Shown here: positions 46,901 to 64,000 of the stretch, one piece after another
Numbering within the stretch: the first letter of the stretch is position 1
Layout of the letters: each line of letters opens with the position of its first letter
Origin: Atriophallophorus winterbourni
Lineage: Eukaryota; Platyhelminthes; Trematoda; Plagiorchiida; Microphallidae
Assembly: GCA_013407085.1 (NCBI GenBank)
Contig: JACCGJ010014508.1
Location: 1-64,000 of the forward strand
Direction of reading: 5' to 3'
Length of the DNA stretch: 64,000 nucleotides
Notes under the pieces: generated by a model
Told to the model about the DNA's origin: nothing
What the model saw: only the letters and a program-made list of their open reading frames with translations
The model's database searches: none
Made by a program: the position numbers and the translations under genes

Positions 46901-47258
46901 TTCACCCATGCTTCAACCTAAGTTACTTTTATTTTCTCCATTTATTCTTTTTTCAATATAGTTTTTCCAGCAAGCCAAGCAATGGAATTATATCCCCCCG
47001 GTCCGCTCTTCTAACGGTTCCGGTGATGGGAATGGGGAAACTAGCGATGCACCTCGAACATCTTCTTATCTTTTGGTCCGTTGGAAAGATTCCCCATCCG
47101 ATGAAGATGACTCTTCTCCCATCATTCGGAAGGAAATCCGCATTCTCAGTGTTCTTCCCTGTAGTGTTTTCAGTTTGAAAGATCAGTTAGCACTTGGCGT
47201 CAGATTTCTCCCTTCAAACCCAGATGCAACCGGTGTAGTGTCGATCAGCACATGTTGA
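25743..47258 (+). CDS. DIS3L2: DIS3L2-type RNB 3'-5' exoribonuclease, copy B
   Basis: Fifteen exons join in frame (896 codons plus stop): 28499-28645, 31258-31786, 32411-32498, 32568-32667, 34429-34585, 36096-36208, 36863-36970, 38493-38669, 40834-40956, 41369-41581, 43043-43102, 43614-43721, 44691-45062, 45525-45632, 46971-47258. The first holds CSD1 ([16 protein letters not shown]), the next two CSD2. The RNB loop reads [16 protein letters not shown], with all four Asp kept. [39 protein letters not shown] and [18 protein letters not shown] match DIS3L2; S1 lies in the last two or three exons. A possible exon at 25743-25907 (55 codons, phase 0) would supply an ATG and a basic, acid-poor N-terminus; this is weak. 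The donor after 40956 is GTGTAAG. Same strand and type as copy A upstream, so a tandem duplicate. Confidence 0.87.
27028..27837 (-). mobile_element. Merlin DNA transposon remnant with inverted ends
   Basis: GGTTTAGTATGTGATCTAC (27032-27050) is inverted at 27815-27833 as GTAGATCACATACAAACC, with one extra A on the left, and the match extends outward over GTGC(C/T). Further GATCTAC units lie just inside both ends. The 810-bp body holds part of an ISXO2-type transposase, so most of the N-terminal coding region is deleted. A target duplication is not clear. Confidence 0.75.
27182..27660 (-). pseudogene. Merlin (ISXO2/IS1595-like) transposase fragment
   Basis: Minus-strand translation gives [17 protein letters not shown], then PWVF after an insert; a different frame gives [35 protein letters not shown] and [20 protein letters not shown], then TERSW. 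The E/D-D-E type residues (IDE, SEEWHAY at the position of [15 protein letters not shown]) match the ISXO2-like catalytic fold of Merlin elements. At least one frameshift separates the two parts. Confidence 0.85.
27885..28060 (+). repeat. SINE, very diverged
   Basis: GGCTATGCCTGGGTTACCCC and CAGGCTTGTGATTTCATATAC mark its 3' half. Confidence 0.4.
28646..29835. other. Intron sequence, no feature seen
   Basis: AT-rich part of the intron after the CSD1 exon of copy B. The open stretches around 29235-29634 on both strands are short and match nothing I recognise. Confidence 0.3.
29840..30420 (+). repeat. GC-rich repeat-like block, possible retroelement 5' or 3' end
   Basis: A sharp GC rise with GCTCGGGGTGGGACCCCCTA, a GTAGGCAACCGGGTAGT hairpin-like motif, and an (AAT)n-like end (ATAATAATAATAC, about 30400). 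This composition differs from its intron surroundings and suggests a retroposed element with a simple tail. I cannot assign a family. Confidence 0.4.
30469..30692 (-). repeat. SINE, full length
   Basis: From ATGGTATAAAAGCACAAGCC to CGATTGCACATCCGG. The arms of the long hairpin read GTAGCGAG and CTCACTAC, one mismatch. Confidence 0.85.
30905..31110 (+). repeat. Dispersed repeat (34.7-kb family), diverged
   Basis: CTGTTTGCCGTTATCAGGTGG, then ACAGTAAGGTTAGG, and a 3' part CAATCGCACGAGACGC match 34706-34940. Confidence 0.55.
31880..32350 (-). pseudogene. LINE 3' end (family Z), decayed
   Basis: Minus-strand order CATGTTCACCATATTACGTC, GCCGCTTATGGTGGCC, TATGTAGAGAATCGGAAATG, GGTCGTATTCCGAAAGATCT parallels the copy at 39430-40365 ([15 protein letters not shown], then GRIPKDLLY). 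No frame remains open. Confidence 0.7.
32911..33010 (-). repeat. SINE short form, 10-bp target duplication
   Basis: A 100-bp unit flanked by AAGGCTGGTA at 32901-32910 and 33011-33020. It holds only the 3' part of the family, beginning (in sense) GTCTAGGCCTGGGC. Confidence 0.93.
33235..33880 (-). mobile_element. Penelope-like element 3' fragment, with nested SINE
   Basis: Minus-strand translation of the right part includes [19 protein letters not shown], paralleling [18 protein letters not shown] in the element at 45985-46640. The left part shares the CAGAAGCTT(A/C)GTCAGA end. A full SINE (33353-33593) splits it. Confidence 0.7.
33353..33593 (+). repeat. SINE, full length, nested in a Penelope-like element
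   Basis: From GCACGGATGTGCAATCGTGC to CATGCCATACCATAC. The long hairpin arms GGTAGTGAG and CTCACTACC pair perfectly. Confidence 0.9.
34040..34125 (+). repeat. Short repeat with (ATG)-rich end
   Basis: GCTTATCTGCTTTTCCTGATTC, then GTTGCTTGACACTG and CTTCATGGTGATGGCG, match 60090-60172 and 61680-61770. Confidence 0.5.
34317..34385 (+). repeat. SINE fragment with internal deletion
   Basis: CCTGACAGTATCTTAGCCC joined directly to GCAGCACTTTGCCTGGATC, so the CAGTC hairpin is deleted; tail CATACATACC. It ends about 45 bp before the catalytic exon of copy B. Confidence 0.75.
34706..34950 (+). repeat. Dispersed repeat family, copy 1 of an inverted pair
   Basis: GGTGCTCACATCTCCATCCC, CATCAGGTGGAGACAGTAAG, then TTAAACTTGTATGTCACTG and AAAGAACCACGATGTTCAAA. 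Other copies lie at 30905, 49925, 55160, 60405 and 60541. Confidence 0.75.
34841..35047. repeat. 64-bp inverted repeat, two mismatches
   Basis: Arm 34841-34904 pairs with arm 34984-35047 except at two positions; spacer 79 bp. It is formed by two opposed copies of the same family. Confidence 0.92.
35105..35280 (-). repeat. SINE, diverged
   Basis: CAAGCAAAGTGACACACACT, then TACTGTCAGGTTGCCCAGAC, to the head part CAATTTAGCATCATGC. Confidence 0.65.
35812..36052 (+). repeat. SINE, full length, 14-bp target duplication
   Basis: 241 bp flanked by CCTTGAATGGCGTT at 35798-35811 and 36053-36066. Its tail is CATTCATTCATTC followed by CTTTCTTT. The next copy B exon starts 29 bp after the right duplication. 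Confidence 0.95.
36441..36675 (-). repeat. SINE, full length, 11-bp target duplication
   Basis: 235 bp flanked by CGCGAATGGAT at 36430-36440 and 36676-36686. Confidence 0.93.
37000..38480. other. Intron of copy B, no clear feature
   Basis: The motif TTTGTGACTACTC at 37335 and 38170, and a related TTTCTGACTACTC near 41785 (two followed by TCCTTCGAAAT), suggests a further low-copy repeat. No gene is visible. Confidence 0.35.
38692..38905 (+). repeat. SINE, diverged
   Basis: GCACGGGTGTGCAATC at the head, AATGAGCTGCGTTCGGAAAC, and a tail ATCATAAATACATATG. Confidence 0.6.
38978..39085 (-). repeat. SINE, short form
   Basis: From TGGTATGGTATGGTATCAAA through TAAGATACTGTCGGTTGCCC to CCTAGACGTATGAGG. 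Confidence 0.8.
39430..40365 (+). pseudogene. LINE 3' end (family Z) with nested SINE
   Basis: Translation fragments: [53 protein letters not shown] and [18 protein letters not shown], the post-palm region of a non-LTR element, then [17 protein letters not shown]. The element ends GGTCGACATCGACCGAAGGA then AACAACAACAAC (40323-40360). A SINE at 40095-40315 interrupts it. Stops and frameshifts are frequent. Confidence 0.8.
40095..40315 (+). repeat. SINE nested in LINE family Z
   Basis: Between GATTGTGATG and CATGGTCGACATCGACC, which are joined in the uninterrupted copy at 56560-56600 (GATTGTGATGTACATCCATGG). Confidence 0.85.
41835..42040 (+). repeat. SINE, diverged
   Basis: GCATGCGAAAACATGCTGGTG, TAACTGTCTAGGCCTGGGC and a tail CATGCGTACATACAAGCATTC. 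Confidence 0.7.
42568..42782 (-). repeat. SINE, nearly full length
   Basis: Flanks CTGTATAATAAT and CTGTATTATAAAT may be a diverged target duplication. The CAGTC hairpin is deleted (CACACAAGCATAGATACTTT). Confidence 0.8.
43262..43370 (+). repeat. SINE, short form
   Basis: Starts TTGTCTAGGCCTGAGC and ends CATGCCATACCATAC. Hairpin CAGTCCTTGACTG keeps its stem. Confidence 0.8.
45303..45393 (-). repeat. SINE, short form
   Basis: From AATGAATGAAAGCACAAGCC to GTCAGGTTGCCCAGGC. Hairpin CAGTCAGTGACTG. Confidence 0.8.
45985..46640 (-). mobile_element. Penelope-like element 3' end with GIY-YIG endonuclease remnant
   Basis: On the minus strand, [14 protein letters not shown], a stop, [15 protein letters not shown] and [16 protein letters not shown] form a GIY-YIG endonuclease of the Penelope type, including the Cys pair of the PLE zinc-finger-like insert. 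The stop replaces the first residue of the expected YIG. Further on, [18 protein letters not shown] and the CTGACGAAGCTTCTGTG end follow after frame changes. It lies in the last intron of copy B. Confidence 0.82.
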
Positions 47259-47790
47259 TCACCGCCCATTTTCTCTCAGGTCACCTTGTTTTCACAGTTC
47301 TTTCTGTACATATGCACTTGTGCATAGAGACTTGTTGCTAGTGAGATCCCGCCAGTGTGCAACCCTCTGTCCATATTTTCGAATCCTTTTTTATTTTTGA
47401 AGGAACATTTTGCGATTGTTTGTTATTTTTGACTGGGAAAGGTGGGGAGTATATTTTAGGTTAGCGAAATTTCGTTTTGCGCGACAGAAAGCGACATTAT
47501 TTCACAGCTTGTGTCTTTTTGTGATCCAATGATGGCGTCAATAGTATTCGGATGCATATGTGGCTTACGCTCCTTGCAACAATCAAGAGACATTAGACAA
47601 TTCATTAGCCCTTGTTTGACAATTAAGCGCATACGAATCACCAAATGAACTCCATCTGCTCTACGCATTTACAGATTCTGCCTGCAATCAATCATCCACA
47701 ATCGTGCTGTCATTGGAATATTGCCAAAGTATACAACACAGTAACCAGTGCTGCATTGCATCGATTGTGGAACTTATCTTAGTTTCCCCA
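47259..47790. other. 3' flank of copy B
   Basis: Contains the 3' UTR of copy B. I do not see a canonical AATAAA in the first 500 bases, so the cleavage site is unknown. Confidence 0.35.
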
Positions 47791-48420
47791 AAAAGCTAAC
47801 GTTGAGGTTTTAAATTAGGGTTTATCTTTGACTTTGCGGGAAAAAAGAAGTTGCCTGGACGCACCAAAATTGTAATATTGTCGTTACTCGGTTTACGCCT
47901 AAATAGTTTGTGGATGTTTATGATTTCACGTCTGTCGATTGACTCCCAGTGGACGGGTGAAATATTTACAGTACTCTCATCTTGTGTTAATTTGATTGCC
48001 ACAGAGTTACATTCAACGACGGTCAGCTACTCCAAGGCGTCATTGATTTCTTGGCTTAAGTTTAATACTCTGCACGGCACTCCTTCACCTCCAACTTGTC
48101 AGATCATGTGTACAATGTTCAAATCATCGACCATCTGAGCTCTTCTACATAAGCAACTTTCGTCAGATATATTTTCTTTCGTCACTTATATGCATTGGTG
48201 TTCCCCAATCGCTACTTTTTGTACGCTTGGTATCTGCCGTGCTTTGGCACGTCTAATTCGGTCGGAATAGAACCACCATACGGTGAACTTAATATTTTCA
48301 TTGCTAATTGCTCTTTTTATAATGGTTGTGACTCCTTGTTATCAAACAAGGTGGTTTCCTCTCATTTAACCAAACCACCGCCACGAATACTGTGCCGTGT
48401 GGGTTATGGATGAATGTCTA
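47790..48420 (-). pseudogene. Possible LINE endonuclease remnant
   Basis: Minus-strand fragments: SSPYGGSIPTELDVP, LTVVECNSVAIKLTQDEST and NITILVRPGNFFFPAKSK. The last resembles a degraded GDFNFPxxxW motif. Stops break every frame. The match is suggestive only. Confidence 0.4.
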
Positions 48421-48429
48421 ACGGGATGC

Positions 48430-49920
48430 TCATACAGAACTAGTCTTCGACCTTAGTTTATCCGTGGCTAGCGGATGTGTCAATGTGATCAAGTGAAGAA
48501 CGAGCTGGGTTCAAAGATGACTCCACGACTGGAAGACCACTTGAGACTAACTATTGTTTTATTAACGCTCTGGTTGGTGGACAGCAGCGACGATGTCCAA
48601 TCCACATGATGAATTAGGTACGCGGAAGATATCATCGGGCAAAAGGAAATTCTCCATGGCTTATCAGCCCCTTACAGCCTTACCTGAAATATTTGGTTTC
48701 AGTTTGTCTTTGAATGGAGAAGTTTCTAAATCGATATTGTTTTAATTGGTTGTTTTCGAATTCCAGCTAGTATCTCACACTTTCGTAAAAGAACATTGCA
48801 GTACTTCTGGCTTACGCATACCATCGCGTTATATAAATTTGCATTGGCAACGACTTTAACTGGTGGCCTTAAACATTATGTCGTCTGTTTACGCTATATG
48901 TCCAAACTCTATTTTCATACTCGTTATGATGCATTCAATTTTGAAATATCTGCTCCAGTTCACTTCGTTACAATCCAAAGATATTTACCCAACTCTCATC
49001 AATTTTGAGTTAAACTAGTATAAAACTATGGTGAGCCATTCTCGATTGATATTAGGGGATTGAGAGTCAACCGAAAATCTGGATGTATTCGTCTGATAAC
49101 CTAAATACGAGACCCGTTCTGAAACGAGGGAGATTACATGCCGCTTTTCTGAAAGAACAGTAACGCAATAAGAGTTGGAGTGATGGGAGCCTGAATAAAA
49201 AAGAAAACTAGTCTGCTAATTATGATACCGGTAGTACAAGTTGAGTGTAAGGGATATGACCAACAACGTAACATTAAGAATGCCCATCCTTAGAAGGCCA
49301 GAAGCTTTGGTGAAATCGGATTTCATGAAATCTGCCTGACAACGCGAAAAAGCCCGCTAGGGAACAAAGCAAATTCGACTGAGGTACCGCGAGATCCACC
49401 GTTTGTATGAAGAAGGCATGTCATCGTTTTATTATCACACGGTACAAAGTCAGTGAAACGAGTCTATATCTTCACTAAAATCGGATTGTGTGTAGTCAAC
49501 TCAGTCTTTCAAACATTGCGGGATGTGAAGAGTATGGACGAACACTTGTCCGCAAGATCGTGGATGCAGCTGACCCACGACCTTTGAAAATCATCGCAAT
49601 TTCACACTCGTTGGAATGTTCAATATAAAGTGTCATCGGACTAAGAAACACGTTTCTTTAACCAAGTCTCGCACAACGTAGTCAGACTGAAGTGCTCTTT
49701 TAAGAAAGAATGAATATGGCTAACTGGTTCACATTATCAGCTGTGAAGATGGGTTTCGCGCCACTTATAAAAATTGTAGTCGCGTCCCATCGAACTTTTC
49801 TAATCGATCCTTGTTTTGCGAAATGCTTGCTGGGAGTAACGGTTTAATTCTCAAAGGGTGATGAAAACAACTTATTATTAATCCGTCTCTTGGCGAAACC
49901 GTCCAGAAAGTTCACGCGTG
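48430..49920. other. Intergenic, no feature seen
   Basis: No convincing ORF or named repeat in this stretch. Confidence 0.3.
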
Positions 49921-49924
49921 GAAT

Positions 49925-50045
49925 TATGCCTATGGTTCAAGGCTCACTGAACCTGATCTTACTGTCTCCGCCTGATGACGGCAAACAGCCAGAAACCGGT
50001 AGTGGTGTGTAAAGGATGGGGATGTGAGCACCACAATGCATTGTC
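49925..50045 (-). repeat. Dispersed repeat (34.7-kb family)
   Basis: Minus-orientation GTTCAAGGCTCACTGAACC, then CTTACTGTCTCCGCCTGATG and GGGGATGTGAGCACCACAAT. Confidence 0.75.
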
Positions 50046-50049
50046 TACG

Positions 50050-51690
50050 GTCATTTGCTGTGGTTATTCGCACAGAAAGGCAAGTCCGTATTTGCATACA
50101 TTGCAAATACGGGTTTTTGGTTCAGACCCATGCGTTTAACACATCTACGTGTTTAAGTCGATCGAACGGGTTGGTTGTGCCAGCCTTATCCAAAAGTGAC
50201 ATGCAAGTTCGCTTGTATGGCGTGACATTACACGCAATGTGTTTATTATTTGGTGGATATAGTTGAAGGCTATTAGGTAGCAATTGTTTGCGGATGATGG
50301 AAGTATGTCTTGTGAATGACGGAAAAGCATGCAAATGAATATTTTATGTCTTGGCTGATTCTGTTCGTGATCGACGATCTTATGGTGTCGGTGTAAAAAG
50401 ATCAAGATGATCAGTGCGTTTGAAACTGTAAATTGCTTCTCACTCGTGAAAATGATATCATGATCCACAAGTGGTCATCGAATAGTATTTTGATGTTCAG
50501 GAGCCCACCACGCAAACGTCATTTGCTTTTACCTGTGGGTTTGAACATTCTCGATAGCGTTGGATCAAAGACCACGAACGCAATAGAAATGAAGATTAAT
50601 TTATCCACCAAACTCAGTGCATGAAATCCGTAGGTACGCAACTGGCCTTACAGATTTGTCGTACATCACAAAGTTGTCAGGTGTATCCCATATTCCAAAG
50701 TTACTATGTGCCGAACCCAACTTTTGCTAAGTTCCAGCAAGAATACTCATCTCCATGTAAAAGTTTAGCTTCACGTCGTTGTCAGATTTGTGTAAGTTAT
50801 TTCACTGGCCCTTAATCAACCTGACTCACATAAAATAAGGGTAAAAGGACCAATCCTTTGAAAAAGTCGATACTCCTTCACCATAATGCAGAGGTCGATC
50901 CAACCACACCTGTAGTTTGGTGATATCGAAACATGACTTGTTTCAATGAAATATCACGCCAGGCTACACACGAGAAGCAATCTTGCATGATGTGGGATAA
51001 TTTATCGATTATTTTCGTTACAGTAAAATGAGAAAAATAGCATCGTGCAAAATGGATTCTTCACTCTATTATTTGGTCAACCGTAAAATCGATTCCACGT
51101 GAAATCCCGAGGCAAGTAAATTTTTAACTTGAACGGGTAAAGTGACAAGAACCGGCTGATCTTGGGGCGTGAACAGTTGAAAGCGCACCACACGCTTGGT
51201 CAACATTTTCCGACGTCCGGAACCATTTCGAAAGCGCGAACGAGGAAGGCGGTAGAAAGGCTGTACTGGTCGTGGTTTCGCTTTCCGAGTCCTGTTCGAG
51301 GTTCTTTGGAAAACACAAGAGTGGGAAAGGGGAGTATAACTATTCGATTTTAAGAGACATTGGAGAAAATACGGGTCGAAGAGAAGAGAAAAAGGCTTTA
51401 TTCAATAACGACAACCATATCGAAACCCCGGAAAATATAAGTTGTGAAAACGAATCGAGGAAAAACCTGTAGGCAATGGTGGAGGAATGCTTGCAATCAA
51501 TGTGGAAAGTTCTCTGTATAAATTCGTATTTGCAGCAGAATAATCCCAATGGTGAAGCTTGAGGCAAGCTTGTTATGATGCGAGACAGTGAAAACTGCTG
51601 ATCTCACCATACTCCATCACAACGCTTGCTTGAATGCATAATTCATTCGACGTGTAGGCAACACGTACCGGCGTGTTTGTGTCTAATCTT
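50050..51690. other. Intergenic, no feature seen
   Basis: Short ORFs only; none with recognisable content. Confidence 0.3.
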
Positions 51691-51694
51691 CTAC

Positions 51695-51940
51695 AGCAGT
51701 GGTTCCCTACTTGTTTAATGCTCCGCATCCCTGAAATAGTTTAATATGCTCACGCACCCCTTATAAAAAGACACGAGAGAAATGATCACTGCACGATCGT
51801 AGAATACGTTGAAGATTTAATTAAAAAAATCAGCAGAGAATGACAACACTTAATAAAAGACAAGAAATGTAAAAGCATCTCGCACTCCATGGAATGCTGT
51901 CTCGCACCACCCGGTTGGAAAACCCCATTCACCAAGTTCC
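51695..51940. repeat. Possible hAT-type non-autonomous element
   Basis: AGCAGTGGTTCCCTACTTG followed by GCTCACGCACCCC is typical of hAT transposon ends (CAGTGGTTCCCAAC). CGGTTGGAAAACCCC near 51920 could be the degraded other end. No target duplication seen. Confidence 0.4.
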
Positions 51941-52037
51941 GCCGCCTTCCCCAATGCTGTCCATGATGATGATGAACTATCATGACAATTCGGTGCTCGA
52001 TTCGTAAAGTTTTCGGTTGGTACAGAACGGACGGTTT

Positions 52038-52153
52038 GTGATGTGAAAGCACAAGCCTGATTCAGGCGAAGTGCCGCACAGTCAGAGACTGCATGTGGGC
52101 TGAGATACTGTCAGGTTGCCCAGACCTAGACAGATATGACAAAAGAAATAGAA
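52038..52153 (-). repeat. SINE short form, 13-14-bp target duplication
   Basis: Flanked by AGAACGGACGGTTT (52024-52037) and AGAACGGACGATTT (52154-52167), one mismatch. 116 bp, slightly longer than the other short forms. Confidence 0.92.
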
Positions 52154-52423
52154 AGAACGGACGATTTACATAGTGGCGATGTCGTGGGAAAACGAGTGGT
52201 AATTCTATGCAGCTCTTTTTTGCGAATTGCCGTCAGCTTCGTGTAACCAAATCACCGATCAGTACATTAAGCGATTTCGCTCGCAAATCAACAAAACTGT
52301 TGGAACGTTAATCTGTGTCCAGCAATCGGTCAATTTTGTTGTTGACAAGAATGAAAATGTCTAATAGGTTCTAAGCGAACACGGGTGAGAACGGCAAACA
52401 AATGTTGTATGCATGCAAGTATG

Positions 52424-52652
52424 GCTTCGGGGGAGAAAAACCCTGGAACAGAGTCTGTAGACCACCTTTTCTGGCAACGCTGCTGCCGGCAGGTCGCACT
52501 TGCGTTGTGCAAAGGCTAGAGAAGCTGACTCGTCGAACAAAGCGCAGTGGGCTGGGACGCCGCTTTGTACCCAAATTCCAAGAATCTTCTTTGAAGCCGA
52601 CTCATCACCAGGAGGAGATAGTCGCACAAAGGAAAGTAAAGTATGTATGTGC
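52424..52652 (+). repeat. 520-bp family, truncated copy
   Basis: ACCACCTTTTCTGGCAACGC through CACCAGGAGGAGATAGTCGC and a tail AAAGGAAAGTAAAGTA. Confidence 0.75.
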
Positions 52653-52735
52653 GGTATGTATGATGTATGTATGTAAGTATGTACGTATGTATGTATGTAT
52701 GTATGAATGAATGAATGTATGTATGAATGTTATTG
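52641..52735. repeat. (GTAT)n-type microsatellite, imperfect
   Basis: GTATGTATG units with GAATGAATG and GTAAGTATG interruptions, directly after the 520-bp family tail. Confidence 0.85.
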
Positions 52736-52737
52736 TT

Positions 52738-53130
52738 GGCCTCCTTCGGTGGATGTCGACCATGGATGTACATCATAATCTCATGATTTTTTTCAAGTTC
52801 CACAGCTTTTCGAATGACTAAACAGTCCCGCAGCGCTCGCAACGATAGACAGAACACTGGTCGATCGGCGTCAGTTTTACGCCGGCGGTGTGATCTGCAT
52901 TCATCAGCCAAGAGCTGTATCTGCTCCTCCCCAGCTTGCAGACGACGTTTACACAATGCTTCAAAAGTGAGCGGTCATGAGCAAGTTCTTCCCAACCAGT
53001 GGGATCAATGCCAAGAGCTTTCATATCTCTTTTGCAAAACGATTTGTCCTGGCTAATGGTCGACTTCCTAATGCAACTCACCATGAGTAGATCTTTCGGA
53101 ATACGACATTTTCATTCTGTAGCCACGGCC
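52738..53130 (-). pseudogene. LINE 3' end (family Z)
   Basis: Minus-strand KRDMKALGIDPTGWEELAHD, CKLGRSRYSSWLMNADHTA and GVKLTPIDQCSVYRCERCGT show the same C-terminal block as at 39430-40365, with a CERC pair and then SFEKL after a stop. It ends GGTCGACATCCACCGAAGGA on the minus strand. Confidence 0.78.
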
Positions 53131-53164
53131 CAAGCCCCGCAGGGGGCGCGCTATGTATGATTGT

Positions 53165-53420
53165 ATGTATGTATGCAATTATAAGCCTGATCCAGGTAAG
53201 GTGCCACCAGTATACCCCTAACATGTTGCCAGCCTGGACAAATAAGAGAAAAAGGGAAATGACAGTGAGCTCCAGCATGTAGCGTGCTCTGACGTACGGC
53301 GGCACTTTGCCTGGATGCAGGCTTGAGCGTTCATCATTATTCATTCAGTAGCAGTAGAAAATCATTTAGCACGGTTGTTACTGATGGATAGGTTTTGCAG
53401 ATTGCCACATCCGTGCAAAT
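53165..53420 (-). repeat. Composite SINE: minus copy split by a plus fragment
   Basis: Minus pieces at 53165-53280 (AAGCCTGATCCAGGTAAGG) and 53350-53420 (CATTTAGCACGG...CACATCCGTGC) flank a plus 3' piece at 53285-53345 (GGCGGCACTTTGCCTGGATG). Confidence 0.6.
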
Positions 53421-53424
53421 GTTG

Positions 53425-54020
53425 TGGACTCTTACGATTCCGTAGCAACATTTAGATCCCGTTTACTACGCAGGATAACAATCGTGGAGTGCCGAACGTA
53501 GAGTGATCCATGAAATAATGAAACTCATTTGGAGTAACAAGGCTAGTGAGTTTGAAACATTTGTGCCTATTGGAGTGGAGCAAGTAGGTAAAGTACGCGT
53601 ATACCCATTATTCTTCCGCTAAGCAGAGATTCGATCCGTTCAACAAATTCAATAGGCCCACGCAGAGAAAGACAAGCACGTCCGCTACGCGAACATCCAG
53701 ACAACAAACAAAACATTAAAATGATTTCAGAGCTGTCTGTTGGTTTGTAATGGGATAGCCAGCAAGTGAAGAGATGTATTTAGAAAACTCAGGATATTGC
53801 ATGTCTTCGAAATTCTAACGATGCGACAATGTATGTGATAACTGAAAAGTTAGTGAATATGCTCCAAAACGTTCGTAGCATAAAACAAATTGAAATTTGA
53901 AATAAAATTGCTGGTGTCTGTTGATTACATCATTGTAATCACGCTTTCGAAATGGATGTAAAATGATATGAACCACGGTTGACTACAAGAAGCTAACCAC
54001 AAGACAGAGCAAGGAAGCGT
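53425..54020. other. 3' flank of the minus-strand gene
   Basis: AT-rich, no feature that I can name. Confidence 0.3.
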
Positions 54021-54091
54021 ACATCAACGAAGCCGGCTAATCCACCAATGGAATCAGCCATGCAAAATCAACTAAGTACACTAGCTAATGC

Positions 54092-62997
<8,906 letters not shown>

Positions 62998-63049
62998 CTG
63001 TGTCTGAGCATGTCTTATCTACTGATCAATCATGCGAATCGCCTATCCA

Positions 63050-63165
63050 TATGCTTTATTTCTATTTCCCCCTCTAGGCCTGGGCAACCTGACAGTATCT
63101 TAACCCACATGCAGTCTCGGAGTGTGTGGCACTTTGCCTGGATCCGGCTTGTGCTTTCCATTCCA
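63050..63165 (+). repeat. SINE, short form
   Basis: Starts in TTTCTATTTCCCCCTCTAGG, ends CTTTCCATTCCATC. Confidence 0.8.
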
Positions 63166-63339
63166 TCAAACCCCTGCTGCTTGTAGCTCAGATCATTTCG
63201 GAGCAGAATCCTACAACGACCAGTTTCCGTTAACGTAGACTTAGTACACCAAAATGATGCCCCATTATTCGTCAAGTCGCTACTCAACATATCAAACAAC
63301 AAGAAGCCCTTGACAAGATGCGAAAGAAAACGGAATAGT

Positions 63340-63420
63340 TTCAAAGCTTGCAAAAATTTATGTTGCTGCCTCCACTTGATGATGGCGACTAATCCGGAAG
63401 CGATAGTAGTATTGTAATAA
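63340..63420 (-). repeat. Weak match to the 34.7-kb family
   Basis: Minus-strand CGCCATCATCAAGTGGAGGC parallels GCCGTCATCAGGTGGAGAC. It lies in a 161-codon minus ORF that I could not connect to the gene at 54.1-63.0 kb. Confidence 0.35.
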
Positions 63421-63649
63421 AAGCCTTTGATCAATCGGCATCTCGTGCGTTGTGGGATTCGAAGGTGAATGAAATTAGCGTTGGACGGGTTGACCTCAGG
63501 GATGAATAGAGGCACAATCGATGTGCGTGCGTGTAACGCGGGGAGGGGAAATAACGCGGTTAATTTGTGATCGATGAAATCGAAATGTGATAGTTGGCCA
63601 GGTGTGCGCCAGCTGTCACTTGCTGACCTGATGCAATCATTTCAGGATT

Positions 63650-63895
63650 CTCTCTAACCCCGGCTTGCACGAGTGTGGTGGCAACACCGCACTAGCAACG
63701 TTGAAGTGAGGCACCGTGTTCTAGGTGTGGACAGCCTGATGCTACGAGACCTAATCGACCGTTCCCGTCTCCGCTGGCTAGTGCATGTCTTGAGAATGAA
63801 GCCTGAGCGCCTACCCTTCCGCGCGCTGCGTGTCGGTTGGCCCAGGCTGGCGGCGGTGTTCAGCATTGTGGACCACCGCGTAACCTGAACAAGGC
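63650..63895 (+). pseudogene. LINE reverse transcriptase C-terminal fragment
   Basis: VWWQHRTSNVEVRHRVLGVD, then LIDRSRLRWLVHVLRMKPER and LPFRALRVGW, a post-palm block like the one at 19000-19450 but from another subfamily. Stop at about 63888. Confidence 0.8.
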
Positions 63896-64000
63896 CTAAA
63901 CACGGTTGACGCTCAGGTTTAGCTCGGGTCGGACGAACGCTGCTTCCTGTGTGGGTCCAAGGACTAGTGATTGTCCTGTATATATATATCTATATATATA

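Noticed and set aside
63030..63515. 161-codon minus-strand ORF as an upstream exon of the minus-strand gene
   Set aside because: It ends in a SINE, contains a match to a dispersed repeat, and has no donor that joins the next exon in phase.

Overview
This looks like about 64 kb of nuclear DNA from a flatworm, most likely a digenean trematode. The evidence is small coding exons split by long, repeat-filled GT-AG introns, CR1-like LINEs, a Merlin DNA transposon remnant, Penelope-like elements and a dense tRNA-SINE-like family. The species cannot be named from the sequence alone.

Layout. 1-9.2 kb is a stack of decayed CR1-like non-LTR retrotransposons: one on the minus strand running off the left edge, then two on the plus strand. 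11.4-23.8 kb holds a plus-strand gene whose 16 exons can be joined in frame into a DIS3L2-type RNB exoribonuclease (about 962 codons). 25.7-47.3 kb holds a second, tandem DIS3L2-type gene (15 confident exons, 896 codons, plus one possible N-terminal exon). Both keep two cold-shock domains, the four RNB aspartates, the SPIRRYAD motif and an S1 domain. They share only about half of their intron positions, so the duplication looks old or the introns were reshuffled. 54.1-63.0 kb carries a minus-strand gene of at least ten exons whose phases all join and which ends in a serine/acid-rich tail. I do not recognise its product, and its 5' end lies beyond the confident exons.

Repeats. The commonest is a SINE of about 240 bp with over 45 copies or fragments in both orientations. 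It has 10-15 bp target-site duplications, a (CATA)n or (CATAC)n tail, conserved small hairpins, and a recurring short form of about 100 bp. It lies in introns of all three genes and inside older LINE and Penelope copies. Other elements are a Merlin remnant with terminal inverted repeats (27.0-27.8 kb), two Penelope-like copies (33.2-33.9 and 46.0-46.6 kb), at least four copies of another LINE 3' end, an unclassified element of about 520 bp, a family near 34.7-35.0 kb that forms a large inverted repeat, and long GTA and CATA microsatellites.

How it fits together. The two RNB genes would give the worm two cytoplasmic-type 3'-5' exonucleases of the class that degrades uridylated RNA. The rest of the window is mainly a record of nested retrotransposition around and inside three genes.
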